This document shows, piece after piece, positions 33,870 to 42,298 of a DNA stretch of 64,000 nt. Location: positions 1 to 64,000 of the forward strand of contig LJCV01000252.1 in assembly GCA_001298575.1 (NCBI GenBank), given 5' to 3'. This DNA comes from Actinobacteria bacterium OK074. Lineage in GTDB: Bacteria > Actinomycetota > Actinomycetes > Streptomycetales > Streptomycetaceae. Numbering within the stretch: the stretch's first letter is position 1; every line of letters begins with the position of its first letter. The notes under the pieces are model-generated. The model was not told the DNA's origin and ran no database searches. It saw nothing but the letters and a program-made list of their open reading frames with translations. The position numbers were made by a program, and so were the translations under genes.

Positions 33870-34409
33870 CTTCCTGTCGGCCCGGGACCACCGGCAGGAC
33901 GATGCTGGAGCGCCGGGCGGGGTCGGGGAGGACCCGCCGGCGGGCCACTCGGGCCGTGGTCTCGCTCTCCTCGGGTTCACCCGTGTTGAGGTCGCGGTCC
34001 CAGCGCGGGAAGTTGCCCGAGGCGACCTGGACCCGGATGCGGCGCTCTGCCCGCAAGACGGCGGTGGTCGGCCACAGGTCCACGATGTACTCGGCAGGCT
34101 CACCCGGTGTCGCTGCCTGTATCCGCGCGAGGCCGTCGGTCACATCGCGGGACACGCCGTGCTCGTCGACGTCGCACAGGCGGGCCACCCAGTCGGTCGA
34201 GGGGCCGTCCGTGGCGGCAAAGAGCACCGCCCGGACGCGGCCGGTCACCTCGACGTCCTCGGCGAGCGGTTCGGTCGTGGAGACCGGGACGTCCTCGCGC
34301 GTTTCACGGCCGGCTGGTCGAGCGGCCCGGGACGGAAGTCGTCGGCGCGCAGCACCGTGCCGTCGCGCATCTCGGACGGGACGCCGAACTCGATCCGGTT
34401 CTCCGTCAT
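33870..34409 (-). pseudogene. CocE/NonD-family hydrolase with a large internal deletion
   Basis: The ATG at 34409 opens MTENRIEFGVPSEMRDGTVL with RADDFRP, the usual N-terminus of X-Pro dipeptidyl-peptidase/CocE-type esterases. After about 35 residues the sequence jumps, in another frame, to the C-terminal jelly-roll: VRAVLFAATDGPSTDWVARL, YIVDLWPTTAVL, RIRVQVASGNFPRWDRDLNT and RSSIVLPVVPG. Roughly 350 central residues with the catalytic triad are gone. Confidence 0.8.
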
Positions 34410-34525
34410 GTACCGCTCTCGGCCGACGCGTGTTCAACCCCCGTATCGGCCGCAGTGGAGTATCCGCGCACCCCCGCCGACGGACCTGGTCCGTGTCCGG
34501 CGGGGGCGTCCGACGGACCGAGGCA

Positions 34526-36046
34526 TTACGCGCCCAACAGGGGCAGTGGGGCGAAAGTGTGCCCTTCCCAGAGTCGGCGGGCGGTCTCCTCCAGGTACGC
34601 GGCGACCGCCGGTTCGGTGTCGAGGACTTGGACGAGACGCCGCTCGGGGTCGTACGCGGGCCAGCCCGGATCTCCCTTGGCGGCGAAGGCCGTCCAGGCG
34701 GAACGGAACCGGGCGGAGAGGGCCTCGGTCTCCGGCGACGGGACGGGCCCGGTGAGCATGGCGCCGAGCCCCCCGTAGACGCCGAAGGTCAACGGCACGT
34801 CCAGACCGTGACAGGCTCCGAGAGCCCCGCCGCCGACGGGAGCCGGGAACGTCAGTTCGTACACGTGCGCCCGGCCCCCGCCCGCCACCTGCGCCTCCGC
34901 CAGGTGCAACGACGGCATCCGGAACAGCCAGTCGGACTGCACCAGCTCGAACAGGTACTCCGCCGAGGCGTCCGGGAACGCGGCACGATAGGCCCGCTCA
35001 CTCTCCGGCAACGGCCCGAACATGCCCAACGCCAGCGACGCCAGCCCCTCGTCCACCCTGCCGAGGAGGCCGCCGATCATGAGGAAGAGACGGAACTCGT
35101 CCCGGTTGTGCCCGACGATGAGCTCCACGTCCCGTGCGGCTCCACCCGCGACGGCTTCCCACGGTGCGGCGGGCAGGACCTCGCCGTCGACCACGGGTGA
35201 GAACGGGGTCGGAGTGAGAGCGACCGCCCCCCAGCGCTCCACGTACCCCCTCATCCGGGAACCGAGTGCGGCTCCCGCCTCCGGCAGCTTGCGCGGGTCC
35301 ACACCGGACAGGTCCGCGACCGTCGGCCGCAGCCCCAGCCCGCCGGCCAGTTCCCCGGCGATGTCCGCGGCCAGCGCGCCGGAGAAGAACGTGCCCGGCA
35401 CGCTCTGGGCAATCGCCCGCCGGAACAGACCCCGCGCTCGCGGCATGACCATCAGCGCGGCGATGGAACCCGCGCCGGCCGACTCACCGAAAACGGTGAC
35501 CTGGCCGGGGTCACCACCGAAGGCGGTGATGTTCTCGCGCACCCATTCCAGTGCCGCCACCTGGTCGAGCAGCCCGCGGTTCGCGGGGGCACCCTCGATC
35601 AGGGCGAACCCCTCGATACCGACTCGGTAGTTGAGGGTCACCACGACCACCTGTCCGTCGCGGGAGAGACGGCTGCCGTCGTAGGCCGGGTCGTCGGCGG
35701 AGCCGGACTTGTACGCGCCGCCGTAGATCCACACCATGACCGGCCGTCGTGCACCCGGATCCGCTTCCGGCGTCCACACGTTGACCGTCAGCCAGTCGTC
35801 ACCGGCCGGCACACCACCGGACGGCTCCGCCTCGGGACCCATCGTTTCCTGGGGCGGCGGCGGCCCGAACGCGAGCGCCTCCCGCACACCGTCCCACCCG
35901 CCCACCGGCCGCGGCTCGGCAAAGCGCGCCTCGCCCACCGGTGGCAGCGCGTAGGGGATGCCGCGGAAGACGTCCAGGCCACCTTCACGACGGCCGCGGA
36001 CCGCGCCCGCGGCGGTCGCGACCCGACAGAACTGGTTCTCGCTCAT
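34526..36046 (-). CDS. Type-B carboxylesterase/lipase
   Basis: The 506-residue esterase has the full type-B set: DVFRGIPYALPPVGEARF at the N-terminus, WLTVNVWTP, VMVWIYGGAY (oxyanion hole), VTVFGESAGAGSIAALMVMP with the nucleophilic Ser, and CHGLDVPLTFG with the catalytic His. It would hydrolyse carboxylic esters such as p-nitrobenzyl or ferulate-like substrates. There is no signal peptide, so it is probably cytoplasmic. The AT-rich leader carries a MarR-like site (36072-36083). It appears intact in a neighbourhood of broken hydrolases. Confidence 0.93.
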   Translation of the reverse strand: MSENQFCRVATAAGAVRGRREGGLDVFRGIPYALPPVGEARFAEPRPVGGWDGVREALAFGPPPPQETMGPEAEPSGGVPAGDDWLTVNVWTPEADPGARRPVMVWIYGGAYKSGSADDPAYDGSRLSRDGQVVVVTLNYRVGIEGFALIEGAPANRGLLDQVAALEWVRENITAFGGDPGQVTVFGESAGAGSIAALMVMPRARGLFRRAIAQSVPGTFFSGALAADIAGELAGGLGLRPTVADLSGVDPRKLPEAGAALGSRMRGYVERWGAVALTPTPFSPVVDGEVLPAAPWEAVAGGAARDVELIVGHNRDEFRLFLMIGGLLGRVDEGLASLALGMFGPLPESERAYRAAFPDASAEYLFELVQSDWLFRMPSLHLAEAQVAGGGRAHVYELTFPAPVGGGALGACHGLDVPLTFGVYGGLGAMLTGPVPSPETEALSARFRSAWTAFAAKGDPGWPAYDPERRLVQVLDTEPAVAAYLEETARRLWEGHTFAPLPLLGA

Positions 36047-36071
36047 ACCGATCCATCCTGCATCGACATTA

Positions 36072-36083
36072 TTGAACTATCAA
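36072..36083. promoter_or_regulatory. Possible MarR-type operator before the carboxylesterase
   Basis: TTGAACTATCAA has TTGA/TCAA ends and an imperfect centre. It is 26 bp upstream of the esterase ATG inside the only AT-rich patch here, so it probably overlaps the promoter. Confidence 0.4.
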
Positions 36084-36156
36084 GCAATCGAGGGGTGGCG
36101 GGGCGCGCCGGGAGCCCGTCGCGACACCATCGACACTCGCCCCGTCCGGCCCGAGG

Positions 36157-36184
36157 CCCATGACCCATGACCCATGACCCATGA
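36157..36184 (+). repeat. CCCATGA tandem repeat, 4 copies
   Basis: Four perfect 7-bp units lie just before the palindrome at 36194. They have no coding role that I can see. Confidence 0.75.
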
Positions 36185-36193
36185 CCAGCCCAT

Positions 36194-36211
36194 AGTGAAG
36201 CATGCTTCACT
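36194..36211. promoter_or_regulatory. 18-bp perfect palindrome, candidate operator
   Basis: AGTGAAGCATGCTTCACT is fully self-complementary. It lies 148 bp upstream of the carboxylesterase start and about 650 bp before the MMPL gene. No regulator gene adjoins it, so the binding protein and target are unknown. Confidence 0.5.
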
Positions 36212-36704
36212 CGGCGAACACCCTTCCTGTTTCAGAGCACCCCCACACCTCCAAGGAAGATGAACCCCTCGCCACGGCGAGCGGAAGCCCCGCCACCACG
36301 ACGCAGAGCCTGGAGGGCAGGGTCATCGGAATCGGATCGGCAGCCGGGGCGGAGTGCCGACCAACCGCGCTCCCCGTCAGCCCTTCACCGTCCTGAACAA
36401 CCGGCCGGTCTCCTCGCCCGGATCCTTCGGGACGGTGTACCCCGTCTCGTCGCGGATCTCGGCGAAGTGGTCCCGGACGTCCGAGATGGGGTGACCGTCC
36501 TCGGCCTCACAGCCCCGGCCGGAGCGATACGGCGACCTGGGTGCCCGGAGAAGCACCTCACCGGCGCGGTCCGCACCGGACCCGCGCACCGCGCCAGGAC
36601 GGCCGCAGGACGGTGCGACCGACACGGCCGGGTGCTGAGCGCCGTCAGCCCCTGGCCTGCGCATCGCCGGCCGCCGGTCACCGCGCCACAAGGACGAGAG
36701 GCGT
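36212..36704. other. Stretch with no supportable gene
   Basis: A short minus-strand frame ends ISDVRDHFAEIRDETGYTV and then PKDPGEETGRLFRTVKG, which looks coding-like but could not be assigned. Nothing else is recognisable. Confidence 0.4.
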
Positions 36705-36720
36705 TAGTACCGGGGTACTA
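36705..36720. promoter_or_regulatory. Palindromic operator of MMPL module 1
   Basis: TAGTACCGGGGTACTA has 7-bp perfect arms around GG. It lies 125 bp upstream of the GTG. The same site, in the same position and within a similar leader (including CTAGCTTGAGATCA), precedes MMPL module 2 at 42159. LuxR-type response regulators bind such sites, and each module encodes one. Confidence 0.65.
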
Positions 36721-36845
36721 GTCGCCTCTCGACGGTTCGGTCCCGCAGGGGGCAGGGAGCGTGAGAAACCGCCCCTAGCTTGAGATCAAGGGTCGATCGA
36801 CCCCACGCACCCATGTAACGATCTCTTCTCCTGTGGGAGTACTCC

Positions 36846-39308
36846 GTGGCCACCTTCCTGTACCGACTGGGACGGCTCGCCTTTCGGCGACGACGGCTCG
36901 TCGTCATCTTGTGGATCGCCGTCCTGGCCGCCGTAGGCATCGGCGCCATGAATTCCACCGGCAAGACCTCGGACAGCTTCACGCTGCCGGGCACCCAGTC
37001 CCAGAGGGCCATCGATCTGCTGGGCAAGGAGTTCCCGCAGGCATCCGCCGACGGCGCCTCCGCCCGGGTCGTGTTCGAGGCCGCCGACGGGCAGAAACTG
37101 ACCGCCACCGCCCACAAGGCGGCGGTGGAGTCGCTGGTGGCGAAGCTGGAGAAGTCGCCGCAGGTGGCGAGCGTCTCCGACCCCTTCACCAGCGGCCAGA
37201 TCAGCAAGGACGGCACCATCGGTTACGCCGGGGTGACCTACAAGGTCGTCCAGGCCGACGTCAGTGACGCCGCGCACGACGTCCAGACCGCTGTCGTCGC
37301 GCAGGGCGCGGAGGCCGGCATCACGGTGAGCCTGGGCGGCGATGCCGTCGCGGACAAGGCCGCCGGCAAAGCCGCCGAGCTGATCGGTCTGGGCGTCGCC
37401 GCCGTCGCCCTGATGATCACCTTTGGATCGCTGATCGCCGCCGGACTGCCGCTGTTCACCGCGATCCTCGGCGTGGCCACCGCCATCCTGTCGGTCACCG
37501 TCGCCACCCGGTTCTTCGACATCGCCTCCCAGACGTCCGCACTGGCGCTGATGCTGGGCCTGGCCGTCGCCATCGACTACGCCCTGTTCATCGTCTCCCG
37601 CTACCGCGACGAGATCCGTGACGGGCACGACCCGGAAGAGGCATGCGGCCGTGCCCTGGGCACGGCCGGCTCCGCGGTGGTCTTCGCCGGCCTGACCGTG
37701 ATCATCGCGCTGGCCGGCCTGAGCGTCATCGGTATCCAGATGCTCACCTCCATGGGCCTGGGCTCCGCCTTCGCCGTCGCGGTCGCCGTGGTGATCGCGC
37801 TGACCCTGCTGCCCGCCCTGCTCGGCTTCGCCGGTGTGCGGATCATGGAGGGCAGGCTGCTGACCCGTCGTATGAAGGCGCTGGAGCGCGGCGAGGGCGA
37901 GTCGATGGGCGTGCGCTGGGCGACGTTCGTCACCCGCAACCCCGTCAAGGTCCTCACCGTCTCGGTGATCGGCCTCGGACTGCTGGCCATCCCCGCCATG
38001 TCCCTGCGCCTGACCCTGCCCGACGACTCCATGAAGCCCCCCGGCAGCACCCAGCGCCTGGCCTACGACACCCTCAGCAAGGGCTTCGGACCGGGCTTCA
38101 ACGGCCCGCTCACCGTGGTCGTCGACGCCCGCGACAGCGACGACCCCAAGGCCGCCGCGGCGGACGCGACCGCGGTACTCGGCAAGCTGGACGACGTCGT
38201 CTCGATCCGTGACGCGGCCTTCAACGAGGCCGGTGACGTCGCCATCATCGGTGTCGTCCCGGAGAGCTCCCCGACCAGTCAGGCCACCAAGGACCTGGTC
38301 GCCGACATCCGCGACCACAGCGCCGCTCTGCAGAAGGACACCGGTGCCGACCTGATGGTCACCGGCACCACCGCCGTCAACATCGACGTCTCCACCAAGC
38401 TCGCCCAGGCCCTCGTCCCCTACCTCGCCATCGTCGTCGGCCTGGCGCTGATCCTGCTCCTGCTGGTCTTCCGCTCGATCCTGATCCCGCTCAAGGCCAC
38501 CCTCGGCTTCCTGCTCACCATCGCCTCCACCCTCGGTGTCCTGGTCGCCGTCTTCCAGTGGGGCTGGCTCGCGGATGTCTTCGGTGTCGACCAGACGGCA
38601 CCCATCGTCAGCGTGCTGCCCATCCTGCTGATCGGTGTCGTCTTCGGCCTCGCCATGGACTACGAGGTTTTCCTCGTCACCCGGATGCGGGAGGAGTACG
38701 TCCACGGGGCCACCCCCACGCAGGCCGTCATCGGGGGCTTCCGGCACAGCGGTCGGGTGGTCACCGCCGCCGCGATCATCATGATTGCCGTCTTCTCCGG
38801 ATTCCTCCTCGACGACGCGGCACTGATCAAGTCGGTCGGCCTCGGGCTCGCCTCCGCCGTCCTCTTCGACGCCTTCGTGGTCCGCATGACCATCGTCCCG
38901 GCGGTGCTGGCCCTGCTCGGCCACCGTGCCTGGACCCTGCCCGCATGGCTCGACCGCGCCATGCCCAACGTCGACGTCGAGGGCGAGAGGCTGCGTCACA
39001 CGCTGGACGCCGACAGTACGAGCACCGCACCCGAACCCGTACTCGCCGGCGTGAGCGCCGGGGTTCACACGGGCTCGGGCAGCTACACCGCCCCGCGGGT
39101 CTTCACCAGCGGCTCCACCGGCGTCGACGGCCCCGGCGAAACGGAGACGCCGAACCGTCGTGCAAAGCTCCGCGGCAAGCAGTTGGTACTGCCCAGGTTC
39201 AAGCGACGTCTCGCACGCGCCGGTGGCACCACCCCGCCCGCCGACACGACCGAGTCGAAGGCATCCACGATGAAGGGCATACAGAAGAAGATGTTCCGCA
39301 AGCGCTGA
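36846..39308 (+). CDS. MMPL-family membrane transporter, module 1
   Basis: The 820-residue RND-superfamily exporter begins with a GTG behind GGGAG. Its N-terminus is basic and cytoplasmic, followed by the first helix and a large external domain. Helices 2-6 include GLAVAIDYALFIVSRYR (DY motif near residue 243), followed by a second external domain. Helices 8-12 include VVFGLAMDYEVFLVTRMREE (near residue 603). After about residue 700 comes a Gly/Pro-rich cytoplasmic tail ending KKMFRKR. Such proteins export lipids, antibiotics or siderophores using the proton gradient. A perfect hairpin terminator follows, then a remnant kinase and a response regulator. Confidence 0.93.
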   Translation: MATFLYRLGRLAFRRRRLVVILWIAVLAAVGIGAMNSTGKTSDSFTLPGTQSQRAIDLLGKEFPQASADGASARVVFEAADGQKLTATAHKAAVESLVAKLEKSPQVASVSDPFTSGQISKDGTIGYAGVTYKVVQADVSDAAHDVQTAVVAQGAEAGITVSLGGDAVADKAAGKAAELIGLGVAAVALMITFGSLIAAGLPLFTAILGVATAILSVTVATRFFDIASQTSALALMLGLAVAIDYALFIVSRYRDEIRDGHDPEEACGRALGTAGSAVVFAGLTVIIALAGLSVIGIQMLTSMGLGSAFAVAVAVVIALTLLPALLGFAGVRIMEGRLLTRRMKALERGEGESMGVRWATFVTRNPVKVLTVSVIGLGLLAIPAMSLRLTLPDDSMKPPGSTQRLAYDTLSKGFGPGFNGPLTVVVDARDSDDPKAAAADATAVLGKLDDVVSIRDAAFNEAGDVAIIGVVPESSPTSQATKDLVADIRDHSAALQKDTGADLMVTGTTAVNIDVSTKLAQALVPYLAIVVGLALILLLLVFRSILIPLKATLGFLLTIASTLGVLVAVFQWGWLADVFGVDQTAPIVSVLPILLIGVVFGLAMDYEVFLVTRMREEYVHGATPTQAVIGGFRHSGRVVTAAAIIMIAVFSGFLLDDAALIKSVGLGLASAVLFDAFVVRMTIVPAVLALLGHRAWTLPAWLDRAMPNVDVEGERLRHTLDADSTSTAPEPVLAGVSAGVHTGSGSYTAPRVFTSGSTGVDGPGETETPNRRAKLRGKQLVLPRFKRRLARAGGTTPPADTTESKASTMKGIQKKMFRKR

Positions 39309-39390
39309 CAGCAACGAGTCGCAGCGACAGCTGCCGACCACCGCCCGGCCCACAACCGGAACGGCCGCCTCCCACCGGCCGCCCCCAGCC

Positions 39391-39430
39391 CCGCCCGCCG
39401 GTCCGGTCCCCCCTCTGGACCGGCGGGCGG
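39391..39430 (+). terminator. Hairpin after MMPL 1
   Basis: The arms CCGCCCGCCGGTCC (39391-39404) and GGACCGGCGGGCGG (39417-39430) are perfectly complementary over 14 bp with a 12-nt loop. The paralogous module has the same hairpin at the same place. Confidence 0.7.
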
Positions 39431-39460
39431 CTCCCGGCTCTCGAAGGACTCCCCGTCACC

Positions 39461-39650
39461 GTGCCGAGCGCACCCGTCCCCCTCACGCTCACCGCGAAGA
39501 CCGGACCCCGGAGACCCCGCCGCTGATTCCGAGCAGCGTGTGATCGCCTCGGTCATCCACCAGCAGGCGGACAACGCGCCGCTCGCGCCACAGCCCGCTC
39601 CGACCGGTCTCGGCTCACTGCGGGACCGGGTCCGCACGGCCGGTCCCACC
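39461..39650 (+). pseudogene. Histidine kinase of module 1, reduced to two scraps
   Basis: Next to the hairpin a GTG opens a frame like the start of the kinase at 45043 (GTG-CCG-AGC against GTG-ACC-ACA). A frameshift then leads to RVIASVIHQQ, like RVVASVIYR of that kinase. It jumps directly to ADNAPLAPQPAPTGLGSL and RDRVRTAGPT, which in the intact kinase lie about 250 residues further on, between the phosphoacceptor and ATPase domains. Membrane helices, His box and ATPase domain are all gone. Confidence 0.8.
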
Positions 39651-39941
39651 GCCCCCACCGCCCCCGCCGTCCACGCAGCAGGACGCAGCCGCGAGCCGCC
39701 GCCAGGGAGTCGTCCTCGTCCAGGTCCTTTTCACCCCCATGGCGTCGGGCGCGTGCGCTCGGGCGGAGCGCTCGCCCGGTACGCACCGGCGCGTGGGGAC
39801 AGGTGCCTGGCGCGAGGAGGAGCCCGGCCGGGATCCGGAACTTCTCACGAGCCGCAGCCGGGCCTTCGCTCGCTGCTCCGTCCCGCTCCGAACACGGCGA
39901 CCGAACGCCTCCGGGCCCGGCCCGCCGGGAGGACGCCCCAC

Positions 39942-40751
39942 ATGACCACCGTACTCATCGTCGACGACCAGGCTCTGCAACGTCTTGGCCTGCGCATGCT
40001 CCTGGAGTCCCAGCCCGACCTCACGGTCGTCGGCGAGGCGGCCGACTGCACCCAGGCAGTCCGGGCCGCCACCGTCCTCCAGCCCGACGTGGTCCTCCTG
40101 GACCTGGACCGAACAGACGCCGACCGCGTTCAGGCCATACGTCGCATCACCCGATCCGACTGCCACGCCAAGGCGCCTCGCCCCGAACCGGCCGGCGGCC
40201 TTCCCCCTCGGGTGCTCGTACTGATCGCCTCCGACGGCGACGCGTACCCCCGTGCCGCCCTGCGCGCGGGCGCCGACGGAATCCTCCTCAAGGACTCCCT
40301 TCCCGAAGAACTCGCCGCAGCCGTGCGCATCGTCGCGCGGGGAGACTCGGTCCTGTCCCCCCGTCTCACACGCACCCTGATCGAGGCCGTCCGTGCACGG
40401 CATGCCGCCGACAGCCCCGACCGACGACGGAGACTGTCCCGCCTCACGGAACGCGAAACCGAAGTCCTTGCCGCCCTCGCCTCCGGCTGGAGCAACTCGG
40501 AGATCGCCGAACGGTTGTCGATAGCGCCGACCACCGTCAAGACCCACATCAGCAGCATCCTGACCAAAATCGGCGCCCGTACCCGGGTCCAGGCCGTCGT
40601 CTTCGCCTACGAGACAGGTCCGGTCAGGCCGCCATGGCAGCAATCTCGTCCGGGCGGACCAGACTTCTCGGATCGGCCAGGGGGAGGTCCCGGTCGGCCC
40701 GGAGAAAGAACCGGCAGGGCCTTGCGTCGCCCCGGCCGGTCTCCGACGTGA
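39942..40751 (+). CDS. LuxR-type response regulator, module 1 (kinase lost)
   Basis: The 269-residue NarL/FixJ-family regulator has a receiver domain that starts MTTVLIVDDQALQRLGLRML. The phosphorylation Asp is in VVLLDLDRTDAD and the conserved Lys in GILLKDSLPEELA. The C-terminal HTH is RLTERETEVLAALASGWSNS then EIAERLSIAPTTVKTH. Compared with the paralogue at 46356 it carries an insertion of about 16 residues (KAPRPEPAGG region) in the receiver. It also has a 37-residue C-terminal tail rich in Arg/Pro/Gly. The phosphosite loop DLDRTDAD departs from the usual DVRMPGMD. It may act without phosphorylation or respond to the kinase of module 2. Confidence 0.87.
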   Translation: MTTVLIVDDQALQRLGLRMLLESQPDLTVVGEAADCTQAVRAATVLQPDVVLLDLDRTDADRVQAIRRITRSDCHAKAPRPEPAGGLPPRVLVLIASDGDAYPRAALRAGADGILLKDSLPEELAAAVRIVARGDSVLSPRLTRTLIEAVRARHAADSPDRRRRLSRLTERETEVLAALASGWSNSEIAERLSIAPTTVKTHISSILTKIGARTRVQAVVFAYETGPVRPPWQQSRPGGPDFSDRPGGGPGRPGERTGRALRRPGRSPT

Positions 40752-41142
40752 CCGAGTACCGGCGCGCCGAGGGGTCGTATCGCACCGGCGTGGGCAGCAT
40801 CAGCGGTGCGGAACGGGGCACGCCCGCGGGTACGAACCGCGCGGCTGCGACAGGTGCGGGCCTCCACCCCCAGGTGAGCTGCCGATAACCGCACCATCGA
40901 TTCGATGTCCCTACCGATTTCGATACCTCTGCGGGAGGCCGGCCTCGTGCTGGAACCCGCGATACCGGGCTTCCTCGCCGACGGTGAACTCCCCCTGCGC
41001 GTCGAGGACAACGTCGCCCCCTGCCGACGGGGCCTGCTCAGCACCGCTCGCGCGACCAGACGCGCCGAAATCCTGGCTGCGCGAGATCCTGGGCGAGGAA
41101 CCACCAACCACCTGAGCCCCCCGAAAGTCACCGGAGGAGTCC
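40752..41142. other. Region between response regulator and quinone reductase
   Basis: I see no assignable gene. A plus-strand frame from 40905 (MSLPISIPLREAGLVLEPAI) runs 80 residues, but without a recognised domain or a good ribosome-binding site. Confidence 0.4.
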
Positions 41143-42117
41143 GTGTTCGCGTCCTGGTACGACCGACAGGGCCCCGCCGCCGTCCTGCGCGTCGGCGAGC
41201 TGCCCGATCCTCACCCCGGCCCCGGCGAGGTCCGTGTCCGTGTGACCGTGTCGGGTGTCAACCCCGGCGACACCAAGAAGCGGCGCGGCTGGCTCGGCTC
41301 CTCGATGCCCTACGCCCGTGTGATCCCGCACAGCGACGCCGCCGGCGTCATCGACGAAGTGGGCGACGGAGTCGGTGCCCACCGCGCGGGAGAGCGGGTG
41401 TGGGTCTACGGCGCCCAGTCCTACCGGCCGTTCGGTACCGCAGCCCAGTACACGGTCGTACCCGAGCAGCAGGCCGTGCGACTTCCCGACCACCTCGGCG
41501 ACGAGCTCGGCGCGAGCCTGGGCATCCCTGGTATCACCGCCCACCGCGCCGTGTTCGCGGACGGTCCGGTCGACGGGCGGATCGTCCTCGTGCACGGGGT
41601 GCTGGGCGGTGTCGGCTCACTGGCCGCCCAGCTCGCCCGGTGGGGCGGCGCCACCGTCATCGGCACCGTCCGGCGCGGCGGCGATCCGCACCGGGTCGGC
41701 CCGGCTGTCGCCCACTCCGTCGCCCTGGATTCGGCCGATCCGGCGGCGGCGATCCGCGCGCACGCACCCGGCGGCGTACACCGTGTCGTCGAGGTGTCCC
41801 TGTCGGCCAACGCCGACCTCGACCACGCGGTCGCCGCGCCCGACGCCGTCATCGCCGCCTACGGAACCCACGCCGAGCGCACCGAACTCCCCTTCTGGCC
41901 CCTGCTGTTCAACAACGTCACGCTGCGGCTGCTCGGCAGCGACGACTTCCCCGCCGCGGCCAGACGGCAGGCCGCCCGCGACCTCACCGCGGCCGCCGCC
42001 ACCGGTGACCTCACCGTCGACATCGGCGACCGTTATCCGTTGGAGGACGTCGCCAAGGCCCACGACCGCATCGACGCGGGCGGGCGGGGCAGGGTGGTGG
42101 TCACCGTCCCGGCCTGA
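41143..42117 (+). CDS. NADPH:quinone reductase (zinc-less MDR family)
   Basis: The 324-residue medium-chain dehydrogenase/reductase has a GroES-like domain with GELPDPHPGPGEVRVRV, VNPGDTKKRRGW and VIPHSDAAGVIDEVGDGV. The Rossmann part carries GIPGITAHRAVF and VHGVLGGVGSLAAQLARWGG, the quinone-oxidoreductase glycine motif. The Zn ligands of alcohol dehydrogenases are absent. The GTG start follows GGAGGAG. It likely reduces quinones or conjugated carbonyls with NADPH. It separates the two MMPL modules and ends 41 bp before the operator of module 2. Confidence 0.92.
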   Translation: MFASWYDRQGPAAVLRVGELPDPHPGPGEVRVRVTVSGVNPGDTKKRRGWLGSSMPYARVIPHSDAAGVIDEVGDGVGAHRAGERVWVYGAQSYRPFGTAAQYTVVPEQQAVRLPDHLGDELGASLGIPGITAHRAVFADGPVDGRIVLVHGVLGGVGSLAAQLARWGGATVIGTVRRGGDPHRVGPAVAHSVALDSADPAAAIRAHAPGGVHRVVEVSLSANADLDHAVAAPDAVIAAYGTHAERTELPFWPLLFNNVTLRLLGSDDFPAAARRQAARDLTAAAATGDLTVDIGDRYPLEDVAKAHDRIDAGGRGRVVVTVPA

Positions 42118-42158
42118 CCGGCACATCGCTCGCGCCGCGGCGCCAGGAGGAGGGGCAT

Positions 42159-42174
42159 TAGTACTGCGGTACTA
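42159..42174. promoter_or_regulatory. Palindromic operator of MMPL module 2
   Basis: TAGTACTGCGGTACTA is the counterpart of 36705-36720, with one arm mismatch. It lies 124 bp before the GTG, and the leaders of the two modules align almost throughout. Confidence 0.65.
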
Positions 42175-42298
42175 GTCGCGGCGCGTCGATTCGGTTCCAC
42201 AGGGGGCAGGGAGCTCGGGAAACCGCGCCTAGCTTGAGATCAGGCATCGATCAGGTCTCGGATCGCGCAATGACCTCTTCTCCTGGTGGGAGTACCCC

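Noticed and set aside
36786..39353. An 855-codon minus-strand open frame
   Set aside because: It is antisense to MMPL 1; the paralogous module has a similar shadow because the sense genes are related.
40905..41142. A plus-strand gene starting MSLPISIPLREAG
   Set aside because: It has no recognised domain, a weak ribosome-binding context and a frame that runs out of phase into the quinone reductase gene.
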